NCBI GenBank assembly: GCA_016926805.1
Contig: JAFGNV010000129.1
Coordinates: 1-49,036 of the forward strand
DNA from: Anaerolineae bacterium
Lineage (GTDB): Bacteria; Chloroflexota; Anaerolineae; 4572-78; J111
Reading direction: 5' to 3'
DNA length: 49,036 bases
Shown here one piece after another: positions 35,760-44,223 of the stretch (its first letter is position 1; each line of letters opens with the position of its first letter). The translations under genes were made by a program, and so were the position numbers. Below the pieces are notes generated by a model that searched no databases, was not told the origin of the DNA, and worked only from the letters and a program-made list of their open reading frames with translations.

Positions 35760-36767
35760 TTACAAAACCCATCGCAATAGCTTGTAGGCCAGTTTACTCA
35801 CCTTGAGCCGGGTGGGCGAGTGAACGTAAGTATAACGTCCGTAACACACTAATTGACCACCAAATTTGGCCTTAAAGTCACGAACTCCGTATTTCTCATC
35901 CGGTTTGCCTGCGCCACCAAAATCGTAAACCTTATAACCGTGACGCACACCCCGTTCTAAAACATGCCAAATCAGCATTTCGTTAGGATAATACTCACTG
36001 TACTCACGATTGGTACCACCATACCAGCCATAGATAGTATTTTTATATGGCAATTCAAGAGAACATGCCACTGGCGAATCATTTATCCAGGCCAAAAAAA
36101 ACTCAGCCATATTTTGAGGATACAGGTGGTCAAACGCGGCCTCAAATAGTGAGTAACCGGCTAATGGAACCTGGGCATAACTATATGTTTTTTTCAAAAC
36201 CTCATACCACACATTTAATTCAACTCGATCCGTTACTTCATTTATTTTTACCAGACCATCCTTCAGCCCTTTGCGGATCTTTTTACGAGTTCTTTTACCA
36301 ATGTTTTGCAGAACCTGCGAGATGGGTTGATTGAGCTCGACCAAGTAGTTGAGATGCTCCTCATAGGTAAAACCATTTTCGCTCAATACCGGATGCAGAT
36401 TACCAAGGTTAGTGAGATTGCGTAATTCGGTAAACAGAATTTTCTCATCGGTCTCTTGTTTATAAGTCCGCAATAGAATATTTAACGCGTCCTGACCCTC
36501 AGCCCCAGATGTGCATAGAACACTGCCGTACGCTACGGCACGAGCAGTAAATTTCTTTAGCAATCCCCCCATCAGTGTAATTGTTAATGGCACAAAGAGG
36601 GCCAAAGGATAATTGTTATCATCTACTACTGCCCAAAGGTTTGGCCAATATCCTTCTGCGTTAGCAAAAACCTGAAACATCTCTGGTGTATGAAAGATAT
36701 TGCCATGTGGATTCCTTTTTACGAAATCCCGCCAGAGAGACTCGTCCAAATGTCGAACTAGATTCAT
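35760..36767 (-). CDS. FemAB/GNAT-like transferase (copy 2)
   Basis: A 335-residue protein of the FemAB-like GNAT type. It begins VRHLDESLWRDFVKRNPHGNIFHTPEMFQVF, a typical FemAB-like N-terminus. It has NIGKRTRKKIRKGLKDGLVKI as the basic central helix, and ends with GWYGGTNREYSEYYPNEMLIWHVLERG, YKVYDFGGAGKPDEKYGVRDFKAKFGG. This GGT...(Y/W)DFGG pattern marks the C-terminal GNAT domain. It diverges clearly from copies 1 and 3, so it probably has a different acceptor. It is 27 bp upstream of the DegT gene in the same direction. Confidence 0.83.
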   Translation of the reverse strand: MNLVRHLDESLWRDFVKRNPHGNIFHTPEMFQVFANAEGYWPNLWAVVDDNNYPLALFVPLTITLMGGLLKKFTARAVAYGSVLCTSGAEGQDALNILLRTYKQETDEKILFTELRNLTNLGNLHPVLSENGFTYEEHLNYLVELNQPISQVLQNIGKRTRKKIRKGLKDGLVKINEVTDRVELNVWYEVLKKTYSYAQVPLAGYSLFEAAFDHLYPQNMAEFFLAWINDSPVACSLELPYKNTIYGWYGGTNREYSEYYPNEMLIWHVLERGVRHGYKVYDFGGAGKPDEKYGVRDFKAKFGGQLVCYGRYTYVHSPTRLKVSKLAYKLLRWVL

Positions 36768-36818
36768 GCAGATTCATACCTTTTCTAACCAAAAGTAAGT
36801 AATTTTTGTTTGCCTCGT

Positions 36819-38039
36819 TTATTTCTTCTCACTCAAACGTACCACAAGCGATGCGTATTCTGTGCTAATCTTTCCCCATTTGTATTGTTCGCGAAATTTT
36901 GTACCATTTTGAACCAATTGCTCTCTGCGGTTGCGGTCAGTATGCAATTTCAGTAGACAACGGGCTAGGTCGTCCACATTACCTGGCGCGAAAAATTCGA
37001 TCGTTGTTTCATCAAAATAGGCCTCGATGGCCGAGGTACGGGAAGCAATCACCGGTATACCCAGAGAAACATACTCCATCAACTTGGTTGGTAGAATGCC
37101 ATCCGTGAAAATATCAGTACGATAGGGAATCACTCCTACATCGGCATTAGCAATGAGCGCAGGCAGTTCTGAAACGGGCACATAGCGTTTAGTAAAATGC
37201 ACGCAGTCCGTTAGGCCCAACTCTCCAACCAGCCGTTCTAGCTCACCACGGTATGCACCTTCACCGTGAAGGGTGAGATACAGCTCCGGAATTTGGTCCC
37301 ATACCTGGGCCACAGCCCGAAGCAAAATATCCAGGCCGTGCCGGTAGGTTTGCACGCCATGATAAATGAGGTGAAAAGTATTTCTATCTCTCTGCTCAAT
37401 AACCTGTTGGCGTACACCTGGATGAAATAGTTGTGAATCTGCCATATTCATGACCACGCTTGTTTTTTCCTGTGGCACTCCCCTTTTGACGAGTACCTGT
37501 CGCCAAGGTTCAGTAACAGTGATAACGTGATCGGCAAAGCCGCAGGAAAGTTGCTCTTGCCAGGCCGCCAGTCGCACCAGCCAACTATCCAGGGAACGAC
37601 CAGTGCGGGCAGCAAGAAATTCGGGGATAACATCGTGGATGTCCAGAATAATGGGAGTGCCTCCTAATTTGGGAAGTAACGCACAAAAAACTAAAAAATC
37701 AGGTAAATTATGAACCTGGATTACATTATATCGTTTTTTAAGATGCAATCTAGTGAGTTTGAAAGCGGCCAGAACAAAAAAATGCAAATACTCCAAAAGT
37801 TGGCTAATCAGGCTCTGCTCTTTACTCACTGTATGTATAGGTAATCGATAAACGTTAATCCCCCGCACTACTTCAAAAGCCGCCTCACCAGGCCAGAGCA
37901 GGCAAATCACGTCCACTTGAAAGCCATGGGCCAATAATGCTTCTGCTTCTCGCTGAACCCGCGTTTCGGCCATTGGATAATGGGCATGCACAACCATACA
38001 ATGACGTTTTTGTGTTTCATTGTTTGGAACGTTATTCAT
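36819..38039 (-). CDS. glycosyltransferase family 4
   Basis: A 406-residue GT-B transferase. The acceptor domain starts CMVVHAHYPMAETRVQREAEALLAHGFQVDV. The donor domain has FHLIYHGVQTYRHGLDILLRAVAQV (about 223-247), then GELGLTDCVHFTKRYVPVSELPALIANADVGVIPYR and KLMEYVSLGIPVIASRTSAIEAYFD, where the usual E-x7-E is seen as the K-x2-E-Y variant. GGAG precedes ATG 38039 and the gene follows the nucleotide-sugar dehydrogenase by 17 bp. Sugar specificity cannot be assigned. Confidence 0.88.
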   Translation of the reverse strand: MNNVPNNETQKRHCMVVHAHYPMAETRVQREAEALLAHGFQVDVICLLWPGEAAFEVVRGINVYRLPIHTVSKEQSLISQLLEYLHFFVLAAFKLTRLHLKKRYNVIQVHNLPDFLVFCALLPKLGGTPIILDIHDVIPEFLAARTGRSLDSWLVRLAAWQEQLSCGFADHVITVTEPWRQVLVKRGVPQEKTSVVMNMADSQLFHPGVRQQVIEQRDRNTFHLIYHGVQTYRHGLDILLRAVAQVWDQIPELYLTLHGEGAYRGELERLVGELGLTDCVHFTKRYVPVSELPALIANADVGVIPYRTDIFTDGILPTKLMEYVSLGIPVIASRTSAIEAYFDETTIEFFAPGNVDDLARCLLKLHTDRNRREQLVQNGTKFREQYKWGKISTEYASLVVRLSEKK

Positions 38040-38056
38040 TTACAAAACTCCTGCCA

Positions 38057-39373
38057 CTACCAACAAATACCCTCGTATTGAGCATCTAGGCGATCTACAT
38101 CTTCCAATATACGGACCAAGTCTATGATAACCTGTTCTTGGCTTACTTGCTGAAGTACCGGATAAAATTCGGGGGCTTTATTACCAATAACGATGACTTC
38201 ACTTCCGGTTAATACTTCTTCTATTGAAGTACACATTAAGGTGGCAATATGAGGAATTTCTCGTTCGATATAGGCACGATTGGCTCCATGCAGGCGGGCC
38301 AGGGACACGTTTTTATCGTAAACCTTGACCTGGTACCCCTTGCCGATGAGGGTCTCTATTAATTCCACCAGCGGACTCTCACGCAGGTCGTCAGTGTCGG
38401 CTTTGAAGCTAAAGCCAAGTATACCCACTTTTTTATAACCTCTCTGCCTGATCAAATCAAGACCTTGTTTGATCTGATATTCGTTGCTAGGCAAAATTGC
38501 CTCCAAAACGGGTAACTTCAGATCCAAACGATGACCATGGTAAAGTAAGGCGCGCAAATCTTTGGGCAGACAGGAACCGCCAAAGGCAAAACCGGGTTTG
38601 AGGTAATATGAAGATAGGTTCAGTTTCTCATCCATACAAAATATGTCCATCACTTGATAGCTGTCTACCCCCTGACGCTTGCAAATGTTTCCAATTTCAT
38701 TGGCAAAAGTCACCTTGAGCGCATGGAAAGCATTATTGGCATACTTGACCATTTCAGCCACTTTTAAGGGGACAATTAGCAGGGGAGCATCAACACCTGC
38801 ATACAAATCGGCGACGATTTTGACTTCTTGGCCCATATACTGGCCGATGAGGGTGAAGGGGGGATGGTGAAAATCGTGGATAGCGGTCCCTTCACGCAAA
38901 AACTCAGGGTTGAAGGAGATGCCAAAACCTTGTCCCACCTGCTGTTTTGCAGCCTTCTCCAAGATAGGAATAACCTGTTCTTCAGTACTACCCGGTAGCA
39001 TCGTACTTCGGATAGTAATCACGTGATAATCACTTTTCCTAACCAAGGCCCGTCCAATTTCCCGGCACACCCGCTCTACATAAGTCAAGTTCAGGTTGCC
39101 GTTATCGTCGCTGGGTGTGCCTACACAAATCAATGAAATGTCGGATTTGGCAATGGCCTCAGGAGCGCTGGTTGTAGCTTTAATCCGACCAGTTTTGACC
39201 CCCTGAGAAATAAGGACGTCCAATCCCGCCTCGATAACCGGACTCTGAGCCGCATTGATTATCTCAACCTTTATCGGGTTGACATCAACACCAATCACCT
39301 CGTGGCCCAGAGCAGCCAAACATCCCATCGATACGGATCCGACATAGCCCAGTCCAAACACACTAACTTTCAT
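38057..39373 (-). CDS. GDP-mannose 6-dehydrogenase-like nucleotide-sugar dehydrogenase
   Basis: A 438-residue NAD-dependent dehydrogenase that oxidises C6 of a nucleotide sugar twice to give a uronic acid. The NAD-binding N-terminus is VSVFGLGYVGSVSMGCLAALGH. The middle domain has FNPEFLREGTAIHDFHHPP and VKYANNAFHALKVTFANEI. The catalytic cysteine is in FAFGGSCLPKDLRAL (near 266). DEKLNLSSYYLKPGFAFGG and the ending YEGICW resemble AlgD (GDP-mannose) more than UDP-glucose or UDP-GlcNAc enzymes. GAGGTG precedes ATG 39373. It implies that the polymer contains uronic acid; GDP-mannose as substrate is probable but not proved. Confidence 0.87.
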   Translation of the reverse strand: MKVSVFGLGYVGSVSMGCLAALGHEVIGVDVNPIKVEIINAAQSPVIEAGLDVLISQGVKTGRIKATTSAPEAIAKSDISLICVGTPSDDNGNLNLTYVERVCREIGRALVRKSDYHVITIRSTMLPGSTEEQVIPILEKAAKQQVGQGFGISFNPEFLREGTAIHDFHHPPFTLIGQYMGQEVKIVADLYAGVDAPLLIVPLKVAEMVKYANNAFHALKVTFANEIGNICKRQGVDSYQVMDIFCMDEKLNLSSYYLKPGFAFGGSCLPKDLRALLYHGHRLDLKLPVLEAILPSNEYQIKQGLDLIRQRGYKKVGILGFSFKADTDDLRESPLVELIETLIGKGYQVKVYDKNVSLARLHGANRAYIEREIPHIATLMCTSIEEVLTGSEVIVIGNKAPEFYPVLQQVSQEQVIIDLVRILEDVDRLDAQYEGICW

Positions 39374-39406
39374 AAAAACACCTCTTTTTAAAGATCATCG
39401 AGATTC

Positions 39407-39740
39407 TGGGCGGCCGCTATTCCAGCTACTTGCTAAGTAACTGGAATAACAACTTGACATAGCGCCCAGGAGATACAAACAAGAAATAAAATTGAGCTGA
39501 CTATAATGACCAGGAAAATGAATCTGGCGCATAACATACCTCTTTTACCAGTTGCTCTGAAAGAAGATGCACGGGCTTGGTTTTAGGTTTGAGTAAGGAG
39601 AATAAATGCACCTTAATCCCTGCCAGTAACCGTAATGCTCATCTCTCATTGGCAACAAAAATTTCTGTAAAATACGAGTGTCTAAAGAGAATATAGGCCA
39701 CAGTGAGTTTACTCACAATGTCCTCCATATCCACGTTCAT
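39407..39740 (-). pseudogene. decayed N-terminal fragment of a GT4 glycosyltransferase
   Basis: The 374-bp gap 39374-39747 is not empty. Read on the - strand from ATG 39740 it gives MNVDMEDIVSKLTVAYILF, RHSYFTEIFVANER, a stop, then GIKVHLFSLLKPKTKP, VCYAPDSFSWSL, a stop, and SPGRYVKLLFQLLSK. This lines up in one frame with the start of the intact GT4 at 44224-45519 (VAYVLLRFPYLTETFVANE, GVRVHLFSLLKPKEEP, IQYAPEFYSWRLWW, SPLKYFILLFHLIRQ). The fragment covers about the first 100 residues, has two internal stops and no C-terminal domain. It is the relic of a second, related glycosyltransferase gene. Confidence 0.8.
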
Positions 39741-39747
39741 AACACCA

Positions 39748-41046
39748 TCATCTCCCCAAAAGACGCAAGCCATAGTCCCACAGGGTAAGGGCGTCAATAT
39801 CACCAGTGATGGCTAGGGCGCTGCGGGCACCATCCGGCCAGCGTCCCAGTCGCACACAGGGGTATTCTGATTTCTCAAGTTGCCCCAGCAGCGACTGTTT
39901 ATATTCAGCGTCGAATTCGGCCTGGTCAACATAATACGAATAATGATGATTTACACGATTGACTTCAACGATGAACCCCTGTTGGCCAAGAAAGTCGGCC
40001 AGTTTTGGCGAGGCATCTGGCGAGATACCAATAAAAGGCCGCCGATGAGAACGAATAGTAAAAGTTGTCGCCAATACACGTTGATAACCATTGACCCACG
40101 GTACAGTAGGCGCATCAACCTGAACCGCCCGGGCCAGTACAGTAGTGTTACTAGGGCCAGCGACAACCAGATGGATTCCTCCGTCGTCAGTGTTGGTTAT
40201 CTCTATGGTGGTTTCCCGGCGAGCCTGCCACCAAGCAGCTATTTCAGCCAAGCGAGCTATCCACACTGACGGCGTCAATGCACGCGCCTCGGCCAGTACA
40301 GCCGAGAGTCCTTCTGCACATCTGGCTATCCGTTCAGGATGCAGTTGCATGGTGAATAATTCCCCTCGCTGATAGCTCTCGGACAGGATGCGACGCCAAG
40401 CCTTCTGAACCAGATGGCCAGTTTCATCCCCCAGTCGGTCGAGCAATATCTCATCATCAGGCAACGATACTGGTATTTCGACGATTTGATCGTTCAAATG
40501 AGGCAATGATAGCTGTTCATACGCATACCAGGGCGTATAAAACGCAATAGCTCGCTCATAGGCCGTATGCTCTGCCAGAGAAAAAGGTTCGTCGTCGAGT
40601 ACATTCCATAGGATGGGCTGATTGCTCACATAGGTCAGGTCAGTCTTCTTGATTGCCAGGCGTAAACTTTCATTGCAGCGCAAATACGGCGACCGGAAAC
40701 CAGTAGCCAGGATCCCCGCCGTTGTGAAAACGTCCCTGGCTCGACCTAGATAAGCCACTTGTTCCTCTAATGTAAGTTGTGCGTAATCTATATGGCGATA
40801 GCCGTGGATAGCGAACTCTATGCCCTGCTCCAGATACTTTTTTAAGAGTTGGCCATTACGCTCTACCACAATACCCGTAATAGGAAAAGTGGCTCCACAT
40901 TGAAATTCTTGTAGTATCTGGCTAAATTGATCCAGCGCCTGCACCATCTGGGCCGGCGTCAGACCATAACTTTTTATTATGGATTGGCCCCGCTTAAAAT
41001 ACTTAAACAAGCCTTTAGAGCGGATGGAAAAGAGAACCGATTTCAT
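39748..41046 (-). CDS. polysaccharide deacetylase-like protein (CE4/NodB homology)
   Basis: A 432-residue protein with a NodB-type domain. Visible motifs are GATFPITGIVVERNGQLLKKYLEQGIEFAIHGYRHIDYAQLTLEEQ (the HxxxH metal motif is HGYRH, near 83-87) and ATGFRSPYLRCNESL (the R-x-P-Y motif). CE4 enzymes remove N-acetyl groups from glycans with a bound metal; here the first Asp motif at the N-terminus is weak, so activity is uncertain. The C-terminal half (about 260-432) ends with ARSALAITGDIDALTLWDYGLRLLG, which itself resembles the start of another deacetylase domain. No signal peptide is present, unusual for an external deacetylase. Confidence 0.75.
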   Translation of the reverse strand: MKSVLFSIRSKGLFKYFKRGQSIIKSYGLTPAQMVQALDQFSQILQEFQCGATFPITGIVVERNGQLLKKYLEQGIEFAIHGYRHIDYAQLTLEEQVAYLGRARDVFTTAGILATGFRSPYLRCNESLRLAIKKTDLTYVSNQPILWNVLDDEPFSLAEHTAYERAIAFYTPWYAYEQLSLPHLNDQIVEIPVSLPDDEILLDRLGDETGHLVQKAWRRILSESYQRGELFTMQLHPERIARCAEGLSAVLAEARALTPSVWIARLAEIAAWWQARRETTIEITNTDDGGIHLVVAGPSNTTVLARAVQVDAPTVPWVNGYQRVLATTFTIRSHRRPFIGISPDASPKLADFLGQQGFIVEVNRVNHHYSYYVDQAEFDAEYKQSLLGQLEKSEYPCVRLGRWPDGARSALAITGDIDALTLWDYGLRLLGR

Positions 41047-41087
41047 CTAATTATTCCATTTGTGGCTATGATACCAGCGTCCCCAAA

Positions 41088-41753
41088 CTACTTCCTCCTG
41101 CCTCTGAATCTCCTAGCATACCCCAGGCATATTACGGTTAACTCACGACTGGCAATCGTGTATCCTGCGCGTTGATTTCCGGCGATAGAAGGCTTATTCT
41201 TTGTGTGTACATGACTAACAATATAACGAATATCTGGACGCTTCTCTATAAGATAATCGGAAATAGCCTGTTTGATTGTAGGGAACACTCTTTGGCCACG
41301 ATAAGGCTCAAAGGTCCAGGCATCATAAGTGAGTGCTTCATCGTTCTGTAAGGCATACCCGGCGTTGGTTACTGGAGGAAGTCCAAGCCAGACAAACCCT
41401 ACCAACTCATTCTCCAAATAAGCGATAAATAGCATGTCACCCCATTCAAATCTTTCCTTGAACTGGTTTAAACCGTAGTCCCCTCTCAAGGCGCGGATTC
41501 TCTCCTTAACTTTCTCTTCGAGACCCAAGCTGCTAACGATAGGCACAATGTTCACCGGTATGCCGGGTTCTACTCTATCCTCTGGCATCTGAAGATCTTT
41601 CTCCAAGCGATAGTATCGCTTGAACAAAAGTAAATTCTGAGCAACTATCCTCAACGTTTTCCTGAAACCATAAGTCTGGATAAGTGAATTGGCTATGCGC
41701 ACTTTTCTCATTGGACTGTTTGCAGTATACCACCAACCAAGTCTGACTCTCAT
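41088..41753 (-). CDS. GNAT-family acetyltransferase
   Basis: A 221-residue protein. The GNAT core is in the C-terminal two thirds: LFIAYLENELVGFVWLGLPP (beta 2-3), EALTYDAWTFEPYRGQRVFPTIKQAISDYL (the acyl-CoA site with the shortened R-G-Q-R loop) and YIVSHVHTKNKPSIAGNQRAGYTI (beta 5 and the following Asn/Gly helix). A perfect GGAGGT lies upstream of ATG 41753. The insertion sequence ends only about 20 bp upstream of this start, leaving the ribosome site intact but separating the gene from the upstream FemAB gene. Substrate unknown. Confidence 0.82.
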   Translation of the reverse strand: MRVRLGWWYTANSPMRKVRIANSLIQTYGFRKTLRIVAQNLLLFKRYYRLEKDLQMPEDRVEPGIPVNIVPIVSSLGLEEKVKERIRALRGDYGLNQFKERFEWGDMLFIAYLENELVGFVWLGLPPVTNAGYALQNDEALTYDAWTFEPYRGQRVFPTIKQAISDYLIEKRPDIRYIVSHVHTKNKPSIAGNQRAGYTIASRELTVICLGYARRFRGRRK

Positions 41754-41772
41754 ACTTTACCTCCATAAATAA

Positions 41773-41789
41773 TTGAGAGGTGGTCATAA
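41773..41789. repeat. left terminal inverted repeat of the insertion sequence
   Basis: TTGAGAGGTGGTCATAA, preceded by the target duplication ATAA (41769-41772). It is an exact inverted match to 42905-42921. Confidence 0.92.
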
Positions 41790-41908
41790 ATCAAAATAAG
41801 CAAAAATAAAGGAAAAATTGAATAAAAAACCGCGCCCCATCATAGACAAGGTGCGGTAATCTCGATAGCATGTCAGTTGCGACACATCCATACTGGGAGG
41901 CAACAGAT

Positions 41909-42823
41909 ATGATACCGCAAGTACCACTCCTTGTCATCTTGATCAGGCTGGTTGATTTGATCCCCATCCCAGCAGAACCTTGCCAACGGGGGCGAGGCCG
42001 TCCCCTTGTCTACTCAGACCGGCTGATGGTCAAAGCCTTGCTGATCATGGTCGTGAGACGGTTGTACAGTGCTTATAGCCGGTTGGCTTTTCTGGATCAA
42101 GGCACAGAATTGACCAGGTTACTACGGGCAGAATTGACCAATGAGCAGGGTCATTTTCCCAGTCGACGGACCTGGGAACGACGTCTGGCACGCCTACCCG
42201 ACACGCTACCAGGTCTGATCGGGGCCTTGGGACGACACCTGGTCAGCCTGATCGAACCCTGGCAACAGATGGGGCGGGCCGCCGCCCTGGACAGCACCAT
42301 GTTACGGGCCAAGGGTGGGGTCTGGCACAAGAGACATCGGCAACAGGGTATCGTGCCTCATTCTAGCATTGATACGGATGCCCATTGGTCCAAATCCGGC
42401 TATCACGGCTGGTGGTATGGCTGGAAACTCCATTTTGCCACGGCCGTCGCGGCCATTTGGATCCCTTTAGCCGCTGAATTGACCGTCGCCAACACCTACG
42501 ATGCCACGGTTGCTCCTGATCTGATCCGGGAACTACCCCTCGATGTCCGGTATGTGTTGGATGATCACCATTACAATGATCAAGAGGGCAAGGTGTTCAC
42601 CAGTTGCCGCTTGAGTGATCGTTTTCTCATTACTTCCCAGGCTGGCCCTTACCCCCATACCGATGATGGTGTACCGGTTCGGCGGGTCTTGCACAGGCTT
42701 CGTTCACTGGCTATTGAACCGTTCAACGGTTTGTTCAAAAACGTCTTTGACTGGAATGGTCAAGTGCCAGTCAAGGGCTTAAATAAGGTTTGTTTGATTG
42801 TTTTGGGGGCTGTTTTACTTTAA
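41909..42823 (+). CDS. DDE transposase (IS4/IS5-like)
   Basis: A 304-residue transposase. The RNase-H-like catalytic core shows the first Asp in AAALDSTMLRAKGG (near 129), the second in VRYVLDDHHYNDQEG and the Glu in IEPFNGLFKNVFDW, with the conserved Y/N-x-K-like spacing after it. An N-terminal helical domain (RPLVYSDRLMVKALLIMVVRRLYSAYSRLAFL) resembles the DUF772-type start of IS5-like enzymes. ATG 41909 is preferred because GGGAGG lies 8 bases upstream; the frame is open to 41870. The frame is unbroken to its end, so the element may still be active. Confidence 0.9.
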   Translation: MIPQVPLLVILIRLVDLIPIPAEPCQRGRGRPLVYSDRLMVKALLIMVVRRLYSAYSRLAFLDQGTELTRLLRAELTNEQGHFPSRRTWERRLARLPDTLPGLIGALGRHLVSLIEPWQQMGRAAALDSTMLRAKGGVWHKRHRQQGIVPHSSIDTDAHWSKSGYHGWWYGWKLHFATAVAAIWIPLAAELTVANTYDATVAPDLIRELPLDVRYVLDDHHYNDQEGKVFTSCRLSDRFLITSQAGPYPHTDDGVPVRRVLHRLRSLAIEPFNGLFKNVFDWNGQVPVKGLNKVCLIVLGAVLL

Positions 42824-42904
42824 CAAATTGTGCTCCTTTATCAATTTCAGAATAGCTTACCTTTGGGTAAGGGTATTAAAGCTCTGTTACGAGCGGCGTA
42901 GGAA

Positions 42905-42921
42905 TTATGACCACCTCTCAA
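42905..42921. repeat. right terminal inverted repeat of the insertion sequence
   Basis: TTATGACCACCTCTCAA, followed by the target duplication ATAA (42922-42925). It is the exact inverse of the left end. Confidence 0.92.
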
Positions 42922-42982
42922 ATAATTAATGGTCCTAGTCCCCTACTCGACACCTTTGGGATGAGCGTAGTTCGGCTTTTCG

Positions 42983-44131
42983 TCACTGATCCTTCTCAAG
43001 CGAGTCAGGGCTTGAGCGTAGATTTTGAAGACGCGTCAGGGTTTGATCCATATCCTGGACATGACTGGTTAATGAACCACCAATCAAGAAACTGAGCAAC
43101 GGTTTCAGCTTAGTCAAAACGGGAATTACGCGAACAGTTAACCGCCGGGGGCGGATGAAAGAGACATCATACACGCCTGGACGAAACATCAACTGGCCGC
43201 CAAATGATCTTTTGAATTGCGCCCGCCCCGAGGCAGGATGATCCGGTAAAGGTTCGTTGTTCATTATTGCTTTGGCTAAGGGCAATGCAATACCACCAAA
43301 ATCATACCAGGCACAGCCACATTCTTTTCCCCACAACATAGCCTTCCAATGTAAAAGGGATTGTGCGTTAAGATTTCTATGAAGGCCGTTATCTACTAGA
43401 TGATAGTCTATCGTAACATCGCCAAAGACAAAGTTCGATTTAGCGGCCAAAACCTGACCATCATACTCCGCCAGAAAGAAACGGAAATGATCACCAAGAA
43501 TAGAAAAAAGGTTGTAATCATTTTCCTCAGAACCAAGACCATATCCGCGTTGTTTGGCATGGATTTTTTTCAAGTTAAAGAACGTAGGTAAATCAGCCTC
43601 TGTACCCCTACGAACCACGACACCTCTGCGTTCCGCGCGCCGGATGTTGCTACGGGTGTTACGATCCATTTGTAGTAAGATGTCATCCGGCTTAGGGCGG
43701 AGATCAACTCGGAATGTTGCTAGAGGGGTAACTGGCACCACACTGGGTACTCCACCCCGTTCTGCTAATTGTTCTGCCAGTTCGTCAGAACCATACGGAG
43801 GTTGTATTTTCAGAAAAGGGATACGCTCTTTTCTGGCCAAGCGATCCAATTGGTCGAGGATGAATTCCTGAACCATAGGATCATCAGAGGCAACTACCGG
43901 TCCTTTTGACACGTAACCTACAGCTCCAACCAATGGCAAAGAACGAAGTAATACTTGAACACCACCAACAATTTGGATACCATCCTTTACAACCAATCGC
44001 ACATGCTTCCAGCCTTGTTTTGCTTTCACTTTGGCCCACAAACTACTTTGTTGATATAAACCATCCGACAAAGTTTCTAAGAAACTGTCCCATTCGGGAT
44101 CCAACCCCTCTTCAGAAACTGAAACATCCAT
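42983..44131 (-). CDS. FemAB-like aminoacyl/acyl transferase (copy 3)
   Basis: A 382-residue FemAB-family protein. It opens EWDSFLETLSDGLYQQSSLWAKVKAKQGWKHVRL, has YVSKGPVVASDDPMVQEFILDQL, the basic helix MDRNTRSNIRRAERRGVVVRRG (about 157-178) and the second GNAT half LHWKAMLWGKECGCAWYDFGG with AQFKRSFGGQLMF. The RGVVVR segment and layout are shared with copy 1, so these two are the closer pair. AAGGAAGGTG precedes ATG 44131. The IS lies directly downstream, cutting it from the GNAT gene. Acceptor and aminoacyl donor are unknown. Confidence 0.86.
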   Translation of the reverse strand: MDVSVSEEGLDPEWDSFLETLSDGLYQQSSLWAKVKAKQGWKHVRLVVKDGIQIVGGVQVLLRSLPLVGAVGYVSKGPVVASDDPMVQEFILDQLDRLARKERIPFLKIQPPYGSDELAEQLAERGGVPSVVPVTPLATFRVDLRPKPDDILLQMDRNTRSNIRRAERRGVVVRRGTEADLPTFFNLKKIHAKQRGYGLGSEENDYNLFSILGDHFRFFLAEYDGQVLAAKSNFVFGDVTIDYHLVDNGLHRNLNAQSLLHWKAMLWGKECGCAWYDFGGIALPLAKAIMNNEPLPDHPASGRAQFKRSFGGQLMFRPGVYDVSFIRPRRLTVRVIPVLTKLKPLLSFLIGGSLTSHVQDMDQTLTRLQNLRSSPDSLEKDQ

Positions 44132-44223
44132 TGAAACACCTTCCTTTTTTACACCTCAACCAACTTAAACAATATCGTGTTATCGGCACAGGTTTGTCAG
44201 CTTATTACTGCATTGGTAAATAT

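Larger units (their letters stand above)
41773..42921 (+). mobile_element. complete insertion sequence, 1149 bp, IS4/IS5-like DDE type
   Basis: The element is bounded by perfect 17-bp terminal inverted repeats, TTGAGAGGTGGTCATAA (41773-41789) and its complement (42905-42921), and flanked by the 4-bp direct repeat ATAA (41769-41772 and 42922-42925). It carries one transposase gene on the + strand, opposite to the surrounding operon. A hairpin (ACCGCGCC 41829-41836 / GGTGCGGT 41850-41857, one G-T pair) in the leader may shield the transposase from outside transcription. Intact ends, an intact gene and an exact target duplication point to a recent insertion. Confidence 0.93.

Noticed and set aside
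39374..39747. Promoter-only intergenic region before the AlgD-like gene
   Set aside because: Reading the - strand showed a degenerate GT4 N-terminus, so most of the gap is a pseudogene rather than regulatory DNA.
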